64,000 nt of DNA from JAGKXB01 sp964498835 (lineage in GTDB: Bacteria; Pseudomonadota; Gammaproteobacteria; Burkholderiales; Burkholderiaceae_D): assembly GCA_964498835.1 (NCBI GenBank), contig CAZCIX010000006.1, positions 1-64,000 of the forward strand. Reading direction: 5' to 3'. Positions 24,815-34,635 of this stretch are shown piece by piece (position 1 is the first letter of the stretch; every line of letters starts with the position of its first letter). Under the pieces are notes generated by a model. The model saw only the letters and a program-made list of their open reading frames with translations, did no database searches and was not told the origin of the DNA. Both the position numbers and the translations under genes were made by a program.

Positions 24815-27646
24815 ATGGAATTAGCTAAATCTTTCGAGCCTGCCGATATTGAGAAAAACTGGCGTACGGAATGGGAAAAGCGCGGATATTACACCGCCAC
24901 AACCGACATCGACAAACCTGCGTTTAGTATTCAACTTCCCCCACCCAACGTCACCGGTACCCTGCATATGGGCCATGCATTCAATCAAACCATCATGGAT
25001 GGCTTGGTGCGTTATCACCGCATGCTGGGTCATAACACGGCTTGGATTCCCGGTACCGATCATGCTGGTATCGCCACGCAGATCGTGGTGGAACGCCAAT
25101 TAGAAGCCAAAAAAATCTCACGCCATGATTTAGGACGCGAAAAATTCATCGAAAAAGTCTGGGAATGGAAAGAGCAATCCGGCTCCACCATTACCGGCCA
25201 AATGCGTCGTTTGGGCGCATCGGCTGACTGGGCACGTGAATACTTCACGATGGATGAAACGCGCTCCAAGATAGTCAGCAATGTGTTTGTCCAATTATTT
25301 GAACAAGGTTTGATTTATCGCGGCAAACGCTTGGTGAATTGGGACCCCGTACTGGGTACCGCCGTATCTGATTTGGAAGTAGTGTCGGAAGAGGAAGATG
25401 GTTTCATGTGGCATATCCGCTATCCGTTGGCGGATGGTAGTGGGCACTTAACCGTGGCTACGACGCGGCCAGAAACCATGCTAGGCGACGTGGCAGTAGC
25501 GGTCGATCCTAGCGATGAACGCTATCAACACCTAGTCGGCAAAATGTTGACGTTGCCGCTATGTGAAAGAGAAATTCCGATTATTGCCGATACCTACGTC
25601 GATAAAGCATTCGGCACCGGTTGCGTAAAAATCACGCCAGCACATGACTTTAATGACTATGCAGTCGGACAACGGCATAAGCTGCCATTGATTAATATTT
25701 TCACGCTCGACGCCAAAATTAACGAGCACGGTGGTGTACCTTATCAAGGGTTGGATCGTTACGCTGCACGTAAACAAATCGTCGCCGATTTGGATGCGCA
25801 AGGTTTGTTAGACGAAGTCAAACCACACAAATTGATGGTGCCACGCGGCGACCGCACTGGCGTGGTGATCGAACCGATGTTGACCGATCAATGGTTTGTT
25901 GCGATGAGCAAAGCCGCGCCTGAAGGGACGCACTTCCCTGGCAAATCGATTGCAGAAGTCGCATTAGAAAAAGTGGCCAATGGCGAAATCACCTTCATGC
26001 CTGAAAACTGGACCAATACTTACAATCAATGGTTAAACAATATTCAAGACTGGTGTATTTCACGTCAACTCTGGTGGGGTCATCAAATTCCCGCCTGGTA
26101 CGATGACGAAGGCAATATCTACGTCGCTAACACCGAACAAGAAGCACAAGCAAAAGCTGGCAATCGCAAAATCAAACGTGATGAAGATGTGCTGGATACC
26201 TGGTTCTCTTCCGCTTTAGTACCTTTTTCCACCTTAGGCTGGCCGCAGGAAACACCGGACTATCAACTCTTTTTGCCTTCATCCGTCTTGGTCACCGGTT
26301 TCGACATCATCTTCTTCTGGGTGGCACGCATGGTGATGATGACGACGCACTTTACTGGCAAAGTACCTTTCAAAACCGTATACGTACATGGTTTGGTACG
26401 CGATGCCAGCGGCCAGAAAATGTCCAAATCCAAGGGCAATACGCTGGACCCTATCGATCTCATTGACGGAATCGACATCGAATCCCTGGTAGCCAAACGG
26501 ACTGCTGGCTTGATGAATCCGAAACAAGCAGAAAACATCGCCAAAGCGACACGCAAAGAATTTCCTGATGGCATTTCAGCCTACGGCACCGATGCGCTGC
26601 GCTTCACCATGGCGAGCTATGCCTCATTAGGACGCAATATCAATTTCGATTTGAACCGATGTGACGGTTATCGCAATTTCTGTAACAAATTATGGAATGC
26701 GACCCGCTTTGTTTTGATGAATACCGAAGGCAAAGATTGCGGTATTGACTTAAGCATTACCAATCCATCCGACGCGTCCGCATTTTCTGCTGCGGATCGC
26801 TGGATTATTTCCACTCTGCAACGTACAGAAGCCGAAGTTGAAAAGGGATTTGCTGATTTCCGTTTCGACAATATTGCGTCTTCTATTTATAAATTTATCT
26901 GGGATGAGTACTGCGACTGGTATCTGGAAATCGCAAAAGTGCAAATTCAACACGGCAACGAAGCGCAACAACGTGCCACACGCCACACCTTGCTGCGCGT
27001 GCTGGAAACCATTTTGCGCCTGGCACATCCCATCATTCCGTTTATTACGGAAGAGTTGTGGCAAACCGTTGCGCCATTGACGAGAGGCCAAGATGCGCCA
27101 GCAACAACAGCGTCCATCATGTTGCAGGCTTATCCGATATCACAAGCCGAAAAAATCGATGAAGCAGCAGAAGCATGGATGCAGCAATGCAAAGCTTTAA
27201 CCGATGCCTGCCGTAATTTGCGTGGTGAAATGCAACTCTCCCCTGCACTGCGCGTGCCACTCATCATGCAGGCTGCATCTCCTGCTGAGAAAGCGAATTT
27301 AGAAGCATTTACGCCATATCTACTAGCACTAGGTAAATTATCCGAGGTACAAATTCTCGATCAATTGCCGGAGTCACCTGCCCCCAGTTCCATCGTTGGT
27401 ACCACCAAGTTGATGCTGAAAGTTGAAGTGGATATCAACGCCGAACGCGAACGCTTATCCAAAGAAATAGCACGTCTGGAAGGTGAAATTAACAAAGCCA
27501 ATGCAAAATTAGGCAATGAAAGTTTCGTCGCACGGGCACCAGCGGCAGTAGTTGCACAGGAAAAAGAACGCGTGCTGGGCTTTTCTTCTACGTTGGAAAA
27601 AGTGCGTGAGCAATTTAAGCAAATTGTTGCGTTGGAGAAGAGGTAA
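24815..27646 (+). CDS. valS: valine--tRNA ligase
   Basis: Charges tRNA-Val and edits mischarged threonine. The 943-residue class I synthetase shows the HIGH-type motif 'NVTGTLHMGHAFNQT', the editing (CP1) domain after about residue 200 ('TTRPETMLGD'), the 'KMSKSKGN' motif at about 535, and a C-terminal coiled-coil from about 880 ('ERLSKEIARLEGEINKANAKLG') that is typical of ValRS. A TATAAT at 24781-24786 is a likely -10 element, but the matching -35 is weak. The gene is followed by a palindromic repeat at 27677. Confidence 0.97.
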   Translation: MELAKSFEPADIEKNWRTEWEKRGYYTATTDIDKPAFSIQLPPPNVTGTLHMGHAFNQTIMDGLVRYHRMLGHNTAWIPGTDHAGIATQIVVERQLEAKKISRHDLGREKFIEKVWEWKEQSGSTITGQMRRLGASADWAREYFTMDETRSKIVSNVFVQLFEQGLIYRGKRLVNWDPVLGTAVSDLEVVSEEEDGFMWHIRYPLADGSGHLTVATTRPETMLGDVAVAVDPSDERYQHLVGKMLTLPLCEREIPIIADTYVDKAFGTGCVKITPAHDFNDYAVGQRHKLPLINIFTLDAKINEHGGVPYQGLDRYAARKQIVADLDAQGLLDEVKPHKLMVPRGDRTGVVIEPMLTDQWFVAMSKAAPEGTHFPGKSIAEVALEKVANGEITFMPENWTNTYNQWLNNIQDWCISRQLWWGHQIPAWYDDEGNIYVANTEQEAQAKAGNRKIKRDEDVLDTWFSSALVPFSTLGWPQETPDYQLFLPSSVLVTGFDIIFFWVARMVMMTTHFTGKVPFKTVYVHGLVRDASGQKMSKSKGNTLDPIDLIDGIDIESLVAKRTAGLMNPKQAENIAKATRKEFPDGISAYGTDALRFTMASYASLGRNINFDLNRCDGYRNFCNKLWNATRFVLMNTEGKDCGIDLSITNPSDASAFSAADRWIISTLQRTEAEVEKGFADFRFDNIASSIYKFIWDEYCDWYLEIAKVQIQHGNEAQQRATRHTLLRVLETILRLAHPIIPFITEELWQTVAPLTRGQDAPATTASIMLQAYPISQAEKIDEAAEAWMQQCKALTDACRNLRGEMQLSPALRVPLIMQAASPAEKANLEAFTPYLLALGKLSEVQILDQLPESPAPSSIVGTTKLMLKVEVDINAERERLSKEIARLEGEINKANAKLGNESFVARAPAAVVAQEKERVLGFSSTLEKVREQFKQIVALEKR

Positions 27647-27676
27647 TTTTCTCTTTCCCGTACTATCACTATCAAC

Positions 27677-27784
27677 ACCGTCATTCCCGAGTGCTTTAGT
27701 CGGGGATCCAGTACTAACCCTTCGTGCAAAGCACGACCGATTAAAAGACCCTGGATTCCCGCCTAAAACCGCGGGAATGACGGT
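27677..27784. repeat. dispersed palindromic repeat, copy A (108 bp)
   Basis: The ends ACCGTCATTCCCG and CGGGAATGACGGT are inverted, and the inner parts GGGGATCCAGT and CTGGATTCCCGCC also pair. The copy lies between the convergent valS and Crp/Fnr genes. Related copies are at 54704-54794 (opposite orientation) and 58120-58215. Similar extragenic palindromes are known in many Proteobacteria. Confidence 0.85.
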
Positions 27785-27799
27785 CATACGGGGTGCCAG

Positions 27800-28636
27800 C
27801 TACATAAACGCACTCACCTCATTCGAAACAACTTGCAACTTTTTAGTACGAGACCGCGAAGGAGGTAACCGACGCAAGGTTTTCAGTGCATCTAGATCAT
27901 TGATTTCTATCATGCGCTGATCCACGCTGATCCAACCAATTTGATTAAACGTCGACAAAGTGCGACTGACTGTTTCTAGCGTTAAGCCAAGATAACTACC
28001 AATTTCATGCCGTGTCATTCTTAAATTGAAGAGTTTGCTGGAATAGCCCATTTGCCCAAACTTTTCCGACATTGACACCAGAAAGCGTGCCACTCTGGCT
28101 TCTGCGCTCAAGGCAGTCAGCATGCTAACCATGACTTGCTCGCGTATCAATTCCCGACTCATCACGCCATAAATCGCTTGCTCAAGCTCGACGTGCTCTC
28201 TTCCCAAAGCCATTATTTTTTTAAAGGGAAGGACAATCACATCACAATCAGACAAGGCAACAGCTTCAGAAGAATATTGTTTGGTATAGATACCATCCAC
28301 ACCCAATATATCACCCCTCATGGGAAAGCTCAGCACTTGTTCGCCGCCCAATTCATCAATCAACACTGTTTTTAAAAAACCAGAATTGACGATATACAAA
28401 GCATCAAATGGCTGACCTAAAGAATGAATCCGTTGTCCGGTTTTAAATTGCAAATGCTGAAATAGCAACTCTTCATCCACTACAGAGGCTACTAAAGGTA
28501 TATGCAACAAATCGCACACTTCTTTCAAATTTGACCAAAGCTTACCTGGTCGTTGTCTTCCTGCATCCATAGATAATACTTGCAGAGTAGCAGCAGATGA
28601 AGCGAAATACATTTCAGACATTTGCGTGGACAACAT
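27800..28636 (-). CDS. Crp/Fnr-family transcription regulator lacking Fe-S ligands
   Basis: The 278-residue protein has a cyclic-nucleotide-binding-like beta domain (about 60-150, 'LYIVNSGFLKTVLIDELGGEQ'), a dimer helix, and a winged helix-turn-helix with 'TRHEIGSYLGLTLETVSRTL' (about 208-227). 'ETVSR' at 221-225 is the FNR-type recognition signature, so TTGAT-like half-sites are expected. In FNR the N-terminus has three cluster Cys ('C..C.....C') and a central one. Here the aligned segment 'KLWSNLKEVCDLLHIP' keeps a single Cys (41) and the central position is Ile; Cys131 is three residues off. The protein is therefore unlikely to bind a 4Fe-4S cluster. The usual cAMP-contact residues were not seen either. 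What it senses is unknown. Confidence 0.88.
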   Translation of the reverse strand: MLSTQMSEMYFASSAATLQVLSMDAGRQRPGKLWSNLKEVCDLLHIPLVASVVDEELLFQHLQFKTGQRIHSLGQPFDALYIVNSGFLKTVLIDELGGEQVLSFPMRGDILGVDGIYTKQYSSEAVALSDCDVIVLPFKKIMALGREHVELEQAIYGVMSRELIREQVMVSMLTALSAEARVARFLVSMSEKFGQMGYSSKLFNLRMTRHEIGSYLGLTLETVSRTLSTFNQIGWISVDQRMIEINDLDALKTLRRLPPSRSRTKKLQVVSNEVSAFM

Positions 28637-28795
28637 AGCATCTCCTATTGAAAAATAAATGATGGATAAAGTTCCATTTTTTATTATGTCAATAGGGAAA
28701 CACTGAACATATCAGTACGCACTGAATATGATCGTAGGACAATGATGGTGTTTTGTAGGAATATTCTGTAGGTAACTTGTATAACGAGATATCAA

Positions 28796-30154
28796 TCAAA
28801 TCTTGTCAGCAATCCGTTGCGCCAATCTTTCAGCATCCTGACTATTGATTGCTTCAACCATGACTCTAATCAAAGGCTCTGTTCCAGACGCGCGGATCAA
28901 AACACGACCGCCATCACCTAATTCGTGCTCAACCGCTTCTTTTTCTTGCACCATGGCAGTATTTTGTTGCCAATCAAATCCCGGCTTTACTCTGACATTA
29001 ATCAAACTCTGCGGATAAAGCATCAAATCTTTGGTACATTGCACCAATGTTTGTCCAGATCGCTTCAAAGCAGAAAGAACTTGCAAGGCAGAAACAATAC
29101 CATCACCTGTTGTATGTTTATCTAAACACAGCAAATGGCCTGAACCCTCTCCTCCCAGCATCCATCCTTTTTCTTTCAATACTTCCAACACATAACGATC
29201 GCCAACTTTGGCACGAACAAAATTAATGCCCATTTTTTTGAATGCCACTTCCAACGCCATATTTGTCATCAACGTCCCAACCGCACCTGAAACTGGCCCT
29301 GTCGTCATGCGATCCTTGACCATGACGTAGAGCAACTCATCCCCGTTGTAAATGCGCCCTGCTGCATCCACCATCACCAAACGATCGGCATCACCATCCA
29401 ATGCGATTCCAATATCTGCCTGGTGTTCTCGTACAGCCAAGGACAAAGCAGCAGGAGCCGTGGCGCCAACACCATGATTGATATTAAAACCATTCGGTTG
29501 ATTACCAATCGCCACCACATCTGCACCCAACTCATGAAAGACATGGGGTGCAATATGGTAAGCCGCACCATGCGCGCAATCGACTACGATTTTTAGGCCG
29601 CGCAAATCCAATTCGTTAGGGAAAGTGCTCTTACAAAATTCGATATAACGCCCTTGTGCATCGTCTAAACGCTTGGCTCGGCCTAATTTTTCAGATGAAA
29701 CGCACTCCATAGGTTCATCCAACATTGTTTCAATTGCTTTTTCGATCTCATCGGGAAGCTTGTTGCCTTGTGCAGAAAAAAACTTGATCCCATTGTCTTG
29801 ATAAGGATTGTGCGAAGCGGAAATCACCACACCAGCAGATAAACGCAAAGCGCGTGTCAAATACGCCACAGCGGGGGTCGGCATCGGTCCAGCCAGCATA
29901 ATGTCGACGCCAGCGGCAGAAAATCCAGCTTCCAATGCCGCTTCCAGCATATATCCAGAAATACGCGTATCTTTCCCTATCAATACAGTAGGACGACCTA
30001 GATTAGCTTCTGAATGAGCTGAATGAATAGAGCGGGTAGATTGTGTGAATACTTTGCCAGCGGCATAACCCAATCTCATGACAAAGTCAGGCGTAATAGG
30101 AGCAACACCAACCAATCCACGCACACCATCTGTACCGAAATACCGTCGTGACAT
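28796..30154 (-). CDS. glmM: phosphoglucosamine mutase
   Basis: Converts glucosamine 6-phosphate to the 1-phosphate for UDP-GlcNAc, a precursor of peptidoglycan and LPS. The N-terminal 'RYFGTDGVRGLVG' and the phosphoserine loop 'ISASHNPYQDNGIKFF' identify GlmM. The Mg site is 'DGDADRLV', 'GGEGSGHLL' binds sugar, and 'RASGTEPLIRVMVE' binds phosphate. The 452-residue length is normal. It lies 44 bp downstream of folP on the same strand, the widely conserved ftsH-folP-glmM order. Confidence 0.97.
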   Translation of the reverse strand: MSRRYFGTDGVRGLVGVAPITPDFVMRLGYAAGKVFTQSTRSIHSAHSEANLGRPTVLIGKDTRISGYMLEAALEAGFSAAGVDIMLAGPMPTPAVAYLTRALRLSAGVVISASHNPYQDNGIKFFSAQGNKLPDEIEKAIETMLDEPMECVSSEKLGRAKRLDDAQGRYIEFCKSTFPNELDLRGLKIVVDCAHGAAYHIAPHVFHELGADVVAIGNQPNGFNINHGVGATAPAALSLAVREHQADIGIALDGDADRLVMVDAAGRIYNGDELLYVMVKDRMTTGPVSGAVGTLMTNMALEVAFKKMGINFVRAKVGDRYVLEVLKEKGWMLGGEGSGHLLCLDKHTTGDGIVSALQVLSALKRSGQTLVQCTKDLMLYPQSLINVRVKPGFDWQQNTAMVQEKEAVEHELGDGGRVLIRASGTEPLIRVMVEAINSQDAERLAQRIADKI

Positions 30155-30198
30155 TTTTTCTCCGATTCTTTAATAATTTTGTATTTTGATTATTTTTA

Positions 30199-31062
30199 TT
30201 ATTTACTCATTGCTTGCCAAACCTTTAACGCATCCACCGTTTGCCCAACATCATGCACACGCAAAATTTGTGCGCCATTCGCCACAGCAAATAATGCAGC
30301 CGACAAACTCGCCGCCAGTCGATCATCCGTGGCTTTGCCGGTAATCGCACCAAGCATCGATTTACGTGACAAGCCTGCCAATAAAGGCAAATCCAACGAT
30401 GCCTGCAATGCGCCCATATTTTTTAGCAGCGCCAAATTATGCTCTAGTGTTTTACCAAAACCAAAACCAGGATCAATGCATAAACGGCTGCGATCAATCC
30501 CAAGTTGCGTAATGACGTGCACACGCTCTTGCAAAAAAGTTGTTACTTCAACGATCACATCTTCATACTGCGGCTTGATTTGCATTACCTGCGGTTGATT
30601 TTGCATATGCATGATGCATAATGCACAATCGCTATGTTGAATCACACGCCATGTCTCTTGGTCAACAGCACGAAAACCATTGATGTCATTAATCATATCT
30701 ACGCCCGCAGCAATCGCTTCTCGCATGACTTCTGGTTTGTAAGTATCAATCGAAAGCGGCTTGCCACAAGCACGCAAAGCATACAATACGGGCATCACGC
30801 GTGCTAACTCTTCTTCAACCGATAAAGGCACAGCGCCAGGACGACTGGATTCACCGCCTATATCGATCATATCGACACCCTCGACTATCATTTGCTCAGC
30901 ACGAGATAAGGCTGTTTCGAGCGAATAAAAATTCCCGCCATCAGAAAAAGAATCGGGCGTGACGTTCAATATGCCCATTACCTGTGGTCTACACTCTTCT
31001 TCTAAGTTCATTGAAGAAGGTAAAGGTAAGGCCAAGCGATAGCGTCCACATTGAAGATGCAT
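30199..31062 (-). CDS. folP: dihydropteroate synthase
   Basis: Joins p-aminobenzoate to the pterin in folate synthesis and is the sulfonamide target. The 287-residue barrel has 'MGILNVTPDSFSDGG', 'IDIGGESSRPGA', 'DINGFR' and 'GLSRKSMLG', all DHPS signatures. The start at 31062 ('MHLQCGRYRLALPL') agrees with the family N-terminus that begins with a Cys-Gly-Arg beta strand. Other folate genes in the window are folK, folB and a folM-like reductase. A terminator separates it from ftsH. Confidence 0.95.
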   Translation of the reverse strand: MHLQCGRYRLALPLPSSMNLEEECRPQVMGILNVTPDSFSDGGNFYSLETALSRAEQMIVEGVDMIDIGGESSRPGAVPLSVEEELARVMPVLYALRACGKPLSIDTYKPEVMREAIAAGVDMINDINGFRAVDQETWRVIQHSDCALCIMHMQNQPQVMQIKPQYEDVIVEVTTFLQERVHVITQLGIDRSRLCIDPGFGFGKTLEHNLALLKNMGALQASLDLPLLAGLSRKSMLGAITGKATDDRLAASLSAALFAVANGAQILRVHDVGQTVDALKVWQAMSK

Positions 31063-31116
31063 GATTTTATTTTTAAGAATTATTTAAAAATTATTTAAAA
31101 ATTACTTGGTAAATAT

Positions 31117-31148
31117 AAAAAGGGTGAAGATTGCTCCTCACCCTTTTT
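31117..31148 (-). terminator. intrinsic terminator after ftsH
   Basis: AAAAAGGGTGA and TCACCCTTTTT form an 11-bp stem around a 10-nt loop, 24 bp past the ftsH stop, with a T-rich end in the leftward direction. It separates ftsH from folP-glmM. Confidence 0.88.
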
Positions 31149-31171
31149 AATTTAAAAATTAGAAATCAATA

Positions 31172-33055
31172 TCAGGCAGGTGCTGTTGCCGTTGGCGCTA
31201 CATCGCCAGATGATCCGTCTGAAGCGCGCTTGGTTGGCACGCCAGACTTAGGCAAACGTGGTTCACGACCTTCCATGATGTCGTTGACTTGATCGGCATC
31301 AATTGTTTCCCACTCCAACAAAGTCTTTGCCATCAACTCGACTTTATCGCGATTGTTTTCCAACAACTGGCGGGACAAAGCATATTGCGCATCCAAAATA
31401 CTGCGGATTTCGGCATCCACTTTTTGTTGTGTTGCCTCTGAAACAGTCTTGGAGGAAGTGCGTCCAAAATAACCATCTTGCTCCGTATCCTCATACACCA
31501 TGGTGCCAAGCGATTCCGACATACCGTAACGCGTCACCATCGAGCGTGCCAACTTTGTTGCGCGCTCAAAATCATTAGATGCACCGGTCGACATGTGATT
31601 CATGAAAATTTCTTCCGCAATACGGCCACCAAACAGCACGGCAATTTCTTCCAGCATTTTGTCTTTGTACATATTTACCCTGTCATGCTCAGGCAGTTGC
31701 CAGGTCAAACCCAAGGCAAAACCACGTGGCATGATAGTGACTTTATGGACTGGATCTGATTTTGGTAACAGTTTAGCGACGACCGCATGACCAGATTCGT
31801 GATAAGCCGTATTCATACGCTCTTCTTCACGCAATACGGCAGAGCGACGTTCTGGGCCCATTACGATCTTATCTTTGGCATCTTCCAAATCTTGCATTTC
31901 GACTAAGCGCTTATTCCGACGAGCAGCAAACAAGGCGGCCTCATTGACTAAATTAGCCAAATCCGCGCCAGAAAATCCTGGTGTTCCACGCGCCAAAATA
32001 TCTGCTTTGACGTCTGCTGCAATCGGCACTTTACGCATATGCACAGACAAAATTTGCTCGCGACCACGAATATCTGGCAAGCCCACCACAACTTGTCGAT
32101 CAAAACGACCCGGACGCAGCAATGCTTTATCCAATACATCGGCACGGTTAGTTGCCGCGACAACAATCACGCCAGAAGTTGCCTCGAAACCATCCATTTC
32201 AACCAATAATTGGTTAAGCGTTTGCTCGCGCTCATCATTTCCGCCGCCCATACCAGCACCACGATGACGACCAACCGCGTCAATTTCATCAATAAAAATA
32301 ATGCAAGGAGAATGTTTTTTAGCGTTTTCAAACATGTCACGCACACGGGATGCACCAACACCAACAAACATTTCCACGAAATCTGAACCTGAAATCGAAA
32401 AGAACGGTACTTTTGCTTCACCAGCAATCGCACGCGCCAATAGAGTTTTACCGGTTCCTGGTGGACCCACCATCAGCAATCCTCTTGGAATACGGCCACC
32501 TAATTTTTGGAATTTAGTTGGATCGCGCAGGAAATCAACGACTTCATTGACCTCTTCCTTCGCTTCATCACAGCCAGCCACATCAGCAAAAGTGATGTTG
32601 TTGCTGTTTTCATCCATCATGCGGGCTTTAGATTTACCAAAAGAAAATGCGCCACCCTTGCCACCACCTTGCATTTGACGCATAAAAAATATCCACACGC
32701 CAATCAGCAATAACATGGGGAACCATGAGATAAATACCTGAGAGAGAAACGACTGTTCTTCCGGCTGTTTCACGTCAAATTTCACGCCGTTATTCACCAA
32801 ATCACCAATCAAACCGCGATCTAAATAAGTCACTGATGTCTTAACTTTCTTGCCTTCCAAAGTATTGGCAACAATAGTTCTGTCTTCAATCACAGCATCT
32901 TTAATACGTTTAGCCTTTACCTCATCAAGAAAATCTGAATAAGGAATGGATGACGCACCAGCTGACAACCCACGGCTATCAAACTGTTTAAATACAGTAA
33001 AGAGAACCAAGGCCACAGCAACCCAAATAGCTGCTTTTGGAAACATGTTATTCAC
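31172..33055 (-). CDS. ftsH: FtsH, ATP-dependent inner-membrane zinc metalloprotease
   Basis: Degrades misassembled membrane proteins and regulatory substrates such as sigma-32 and LpxC. Two transmembrane helices flank a periplasmic loop at residues about 5-125. The AAA domain has Walker A 'GPPGTGKT', Walker B 'CIIFIDEID' and the arginine-containing 'RPGRFDRQV'. The zinc motif is 'HESGH' at about residue 418. The start is a GTG at 33053-33055 with AAGGAG 5 nt upstream. The Ala/Thr/Pro-rich C-terminus is variable in the family. LapB (9652-10827) and the sigma-32-type promoters in this window are functionally linked to it. Confidence 0.97.
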   Translation of the reverse strand: MNNMFPKAAIWVAVALVLFTVFKQFDSRGLSAGASSIPYSDFLDEVKAKRIKDAVIEDRTIVANTLEGKKVKTSVTYLDRGLIGDLVNNGVKFDVKQPEEQSFLSQVFISWFPMLLLIGVWIFFMRQMQGGGKGGAFSFGKSKARMMDENSNNITFADVAGCDEAKEEVNEVVDFLRDPTKFQKLGGRIPRGLLMVGPPGTGKTLLARAIAGEAKVPFFSISGSDFVEMFVGVGASRVRDMFENAKKHSPCIIFIDEIDAVGRHRGAGMGGGNDEREQTLNQLLVEMDGFEATSGVIVVAATNRADVLDKALLRPGRFDRQVVVGLPDIRGREQILSVHMRKVPIAADVKADILARGTPGFSGADLANLVNEAALFAARRNKRLVEMQDLEDAKDKIVMGPERRSAVLREEERMNTAYHESGHAVVAKLLPKSDPVHKVTIMPRGFALGLTWQLPEHDRVNMYKDKMLEEIAVLFGGRIAEEIFMNHMSTGASNDFERATKLARSMVTRYGMSESLGTMVYEDTEQDGYFGRTSSKTVSEATQQKVDAEIRSILDAQYALSRQLLENNRDKVELMAKTLLEWETIDADQVNDIMEGREPRLPKSGVPTKRASDGSSGDVAPTATAPA

Positions 33056-33305
33056 GAAAACTCCTTCAACGCAAATTGCGTTTTTTTACAGATTTATACG
33101 GATTGATATGGATTGTTTTTGTAGAAGTACGAGATGCTATTTCTCAACCACTTTTACCACCTCGGTAATTTTACGCGTAATCATGAGACCTTGCCCAAAA
33201 TTACATGTATTTGATCGTCCATCTATCTTTTATTTACCCATCTGACTATGTATGCATAAAAATAACAAAATCAAGGGTTATATAACTTACAAAACATCAA
33301 AAACC

Positions 33306-33944
33306 TTAATTTTTTAATATTTTTCCTAGCAAAAATACTTCTGATGATTTATCACGACTGGCCTTGGGTTTTTTGGGCATAACGACTTTAAATTCTTTTC
33401 TGAATTTCTCTACAATTTGACTATAGCCAGTACCGTTAAAACACTTTACCAACAAAGAGCCAGAAGGCTTCATGTGCTGTTGTGCAAATTCGATTGCTAA
33501 ATCAATCAAATGCTCCATACGTGCAGCGTCAGCAGCAGGAATACCAGACAAATTAGGCGCCATATCAGACAAAACCAAATCCGCCTTACGCCCATCCAGC
33601 AACACATCTAACTGACGCAATACGCGAGACTCACGAAAATCACCCAAAATAAAATGCGTATCGGGAATCGGTTCCATCTCCAACATATCCAATCCAACAA
33701 TCAAACCATCCACGCCACCACCTGTTTTATTCGCCAATTTCCTACGAACATATTGCGACCAACTACCAGGTGTACAACCAAGATCAACGATAATTTGACC
33801 AGGACGAACTAATTTTTCACTTTCATCAATTTCTTTCAGCTTATAAACAGCACGCGCACGATAGCCTTCCTTCTGCGCCAATTTAACGTAGGGATCATTA
33901 ATATGATCATGCAGCCAGTTTTTATTTAATTTGTTCTTTGCCAT
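33306..33944 (-). CDS. rlmE: 23S rRNA (uridine-2'-O)-methyltransferase RlmE
   Basis: Methylates U2552 of 23S rRNA late in 50S assembly (formerly FtsJ/RrmJ). The 212 residues hold 'FKLKEIDE'-like 'YKLKEIDESEKLVRPG' (catalytic Lys), the SAM site 'VDLGCTPGSWSQY', 'LSDMAPNLSGIPAAD' (catalytic Asp) and 'VKCFNGTGY' (second Lys). It lies upstream of ftsH on the same strand (250-bp gap), the conserved rlmE-ftsH order, and diverges from yhbY. Confidence 0.96.
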   Translation of the reverse strand: MAKNKLNKNWLHDHINDPYVKLAQKEGYRARAVYKLKEIDESEKLVRPGQIIVDLGCTPGSWSQYVRRKLANKTGGGVDGLIVGLDMLEMEPIPDTHFILGDFRESRVLRQLDVLLDGRKADLVLSDMAPNLSGIPAADAARMEHLIDLAIEFAQQHMKPSGSLLVKCFNGTGYSQIVEKFRKEFKVVMPKKPKASRDKSSEVFLLGKILKN

Positions 33945-34048
33945 TCGCGTAAAATACTTGTTTTTAAATATTAATTCTACAATCCTACCGAACTCTATAA
34001 ATTCTTACGAATTTCTACACAGTTCTAAAAAAATTCTACAAATTCATT

Positions 34049-34525
34049 ATGTTAAAACTCACTCCAGCAGAACGCAGTACACTACGCGCTCAAGCTCATC
34101 CACTCAATCCGGTTGTCATCATCGGCGACGCAGGGTTAACGCCTGCCGTATTGAAAGAAATCGATGCTAGCTTGCAATCGCATGAATTAATCAAAATTCG
34201 CGTTTTTGGTGATGACCGTGAAGTCCGTACAGGCATGTATGACACGATTTGCACGACGCTTGATGCGGCACCGGTACAACATATTGGCAAACTGCTCGTT
34301 ATCTATCGCCCTAAAAAAGAACAGCAAGAAGAACTCAAAGAATCGAAAAGAGGCAAAGGACTGCGCGAAGTCACTATCGTCAAGCCTAGCCCCAGCGGCA
34401 CCAAACGCCCATCCGTCACTAAAGTCATGGTCAAAGGCAATGAACGCGTGACACAAGGTGGATCAATTAAACGCGCAAAAGTACGTCAAACCAGCCCCAA
34501 GAAAACTGCATTGGGGAAAAGCTAA
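34049..34525 (+). CDS. yhbY: YhbY-family CRM-domain RNA-binding protein
   Basis: Members bind pre-50S particles. Residues 1-90 form a complete CRM/YhbY domain: 'ERSTLRAQAHPLNPVVIIGD' region, 'GLTPAVLKEIDASLQSHELI' and 'IRVFGDDREVR'. The signature 'G..G' loop of the family appears as 'VIIGDAGLT'. Residues 95-158 are a basic Lys/Arg/Ser-rich extension, longer than E. coli YhbY (97 residues), probably an added RNA-binding tail. It is divergent from rlmE with a 104-bp gap of imperfect AATTCTAC repeats. Confidence 0.93.
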   Translation: MLKLTPAERSTLRAQAHPLNPVVIIGDAGLTPAVLKEIDASLQSHELIKIRVFGDDREVRTGMYDTICTTLDAAPVQHIGKLLVIYRPKKEQQEELKESKRGKGLREVTIVKPSPSGTKRPSVTKVMVKGNERVTQGGSIKRAKVRQTSPKKTALGKS

Positions 34526-34596
34526 GTGAAAATTAAATAACAATAGGAAAAGTTGCAAACTCTTCTGAATAAATAAATGAATGAATGAAGAAATAT

Positions 34597-34626
34597 CTCG
34601 TTCCCACGCAAGAGCATGGGAACGAG
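34597..34626. repeat. short REP-like palindrome, copy 2
   Basis: CTCGTTCCCACGC / GCATGGGAACGAG form a stem of 13 bp with one mismatch between the convergent yhbY and greA. The core matches the copy at 6631-6658 in reverse orientation. Confidence 0.75.
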
Positions 34627-34635
34627 TACATAGAG

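Noticed and set aside
28637..28795. FNR boxes near the Crp/Fnr gene
   Set aside because: TTGAT and ATCAA half-sites occur near here but not as a 14-bp palindrome with the right spacing.
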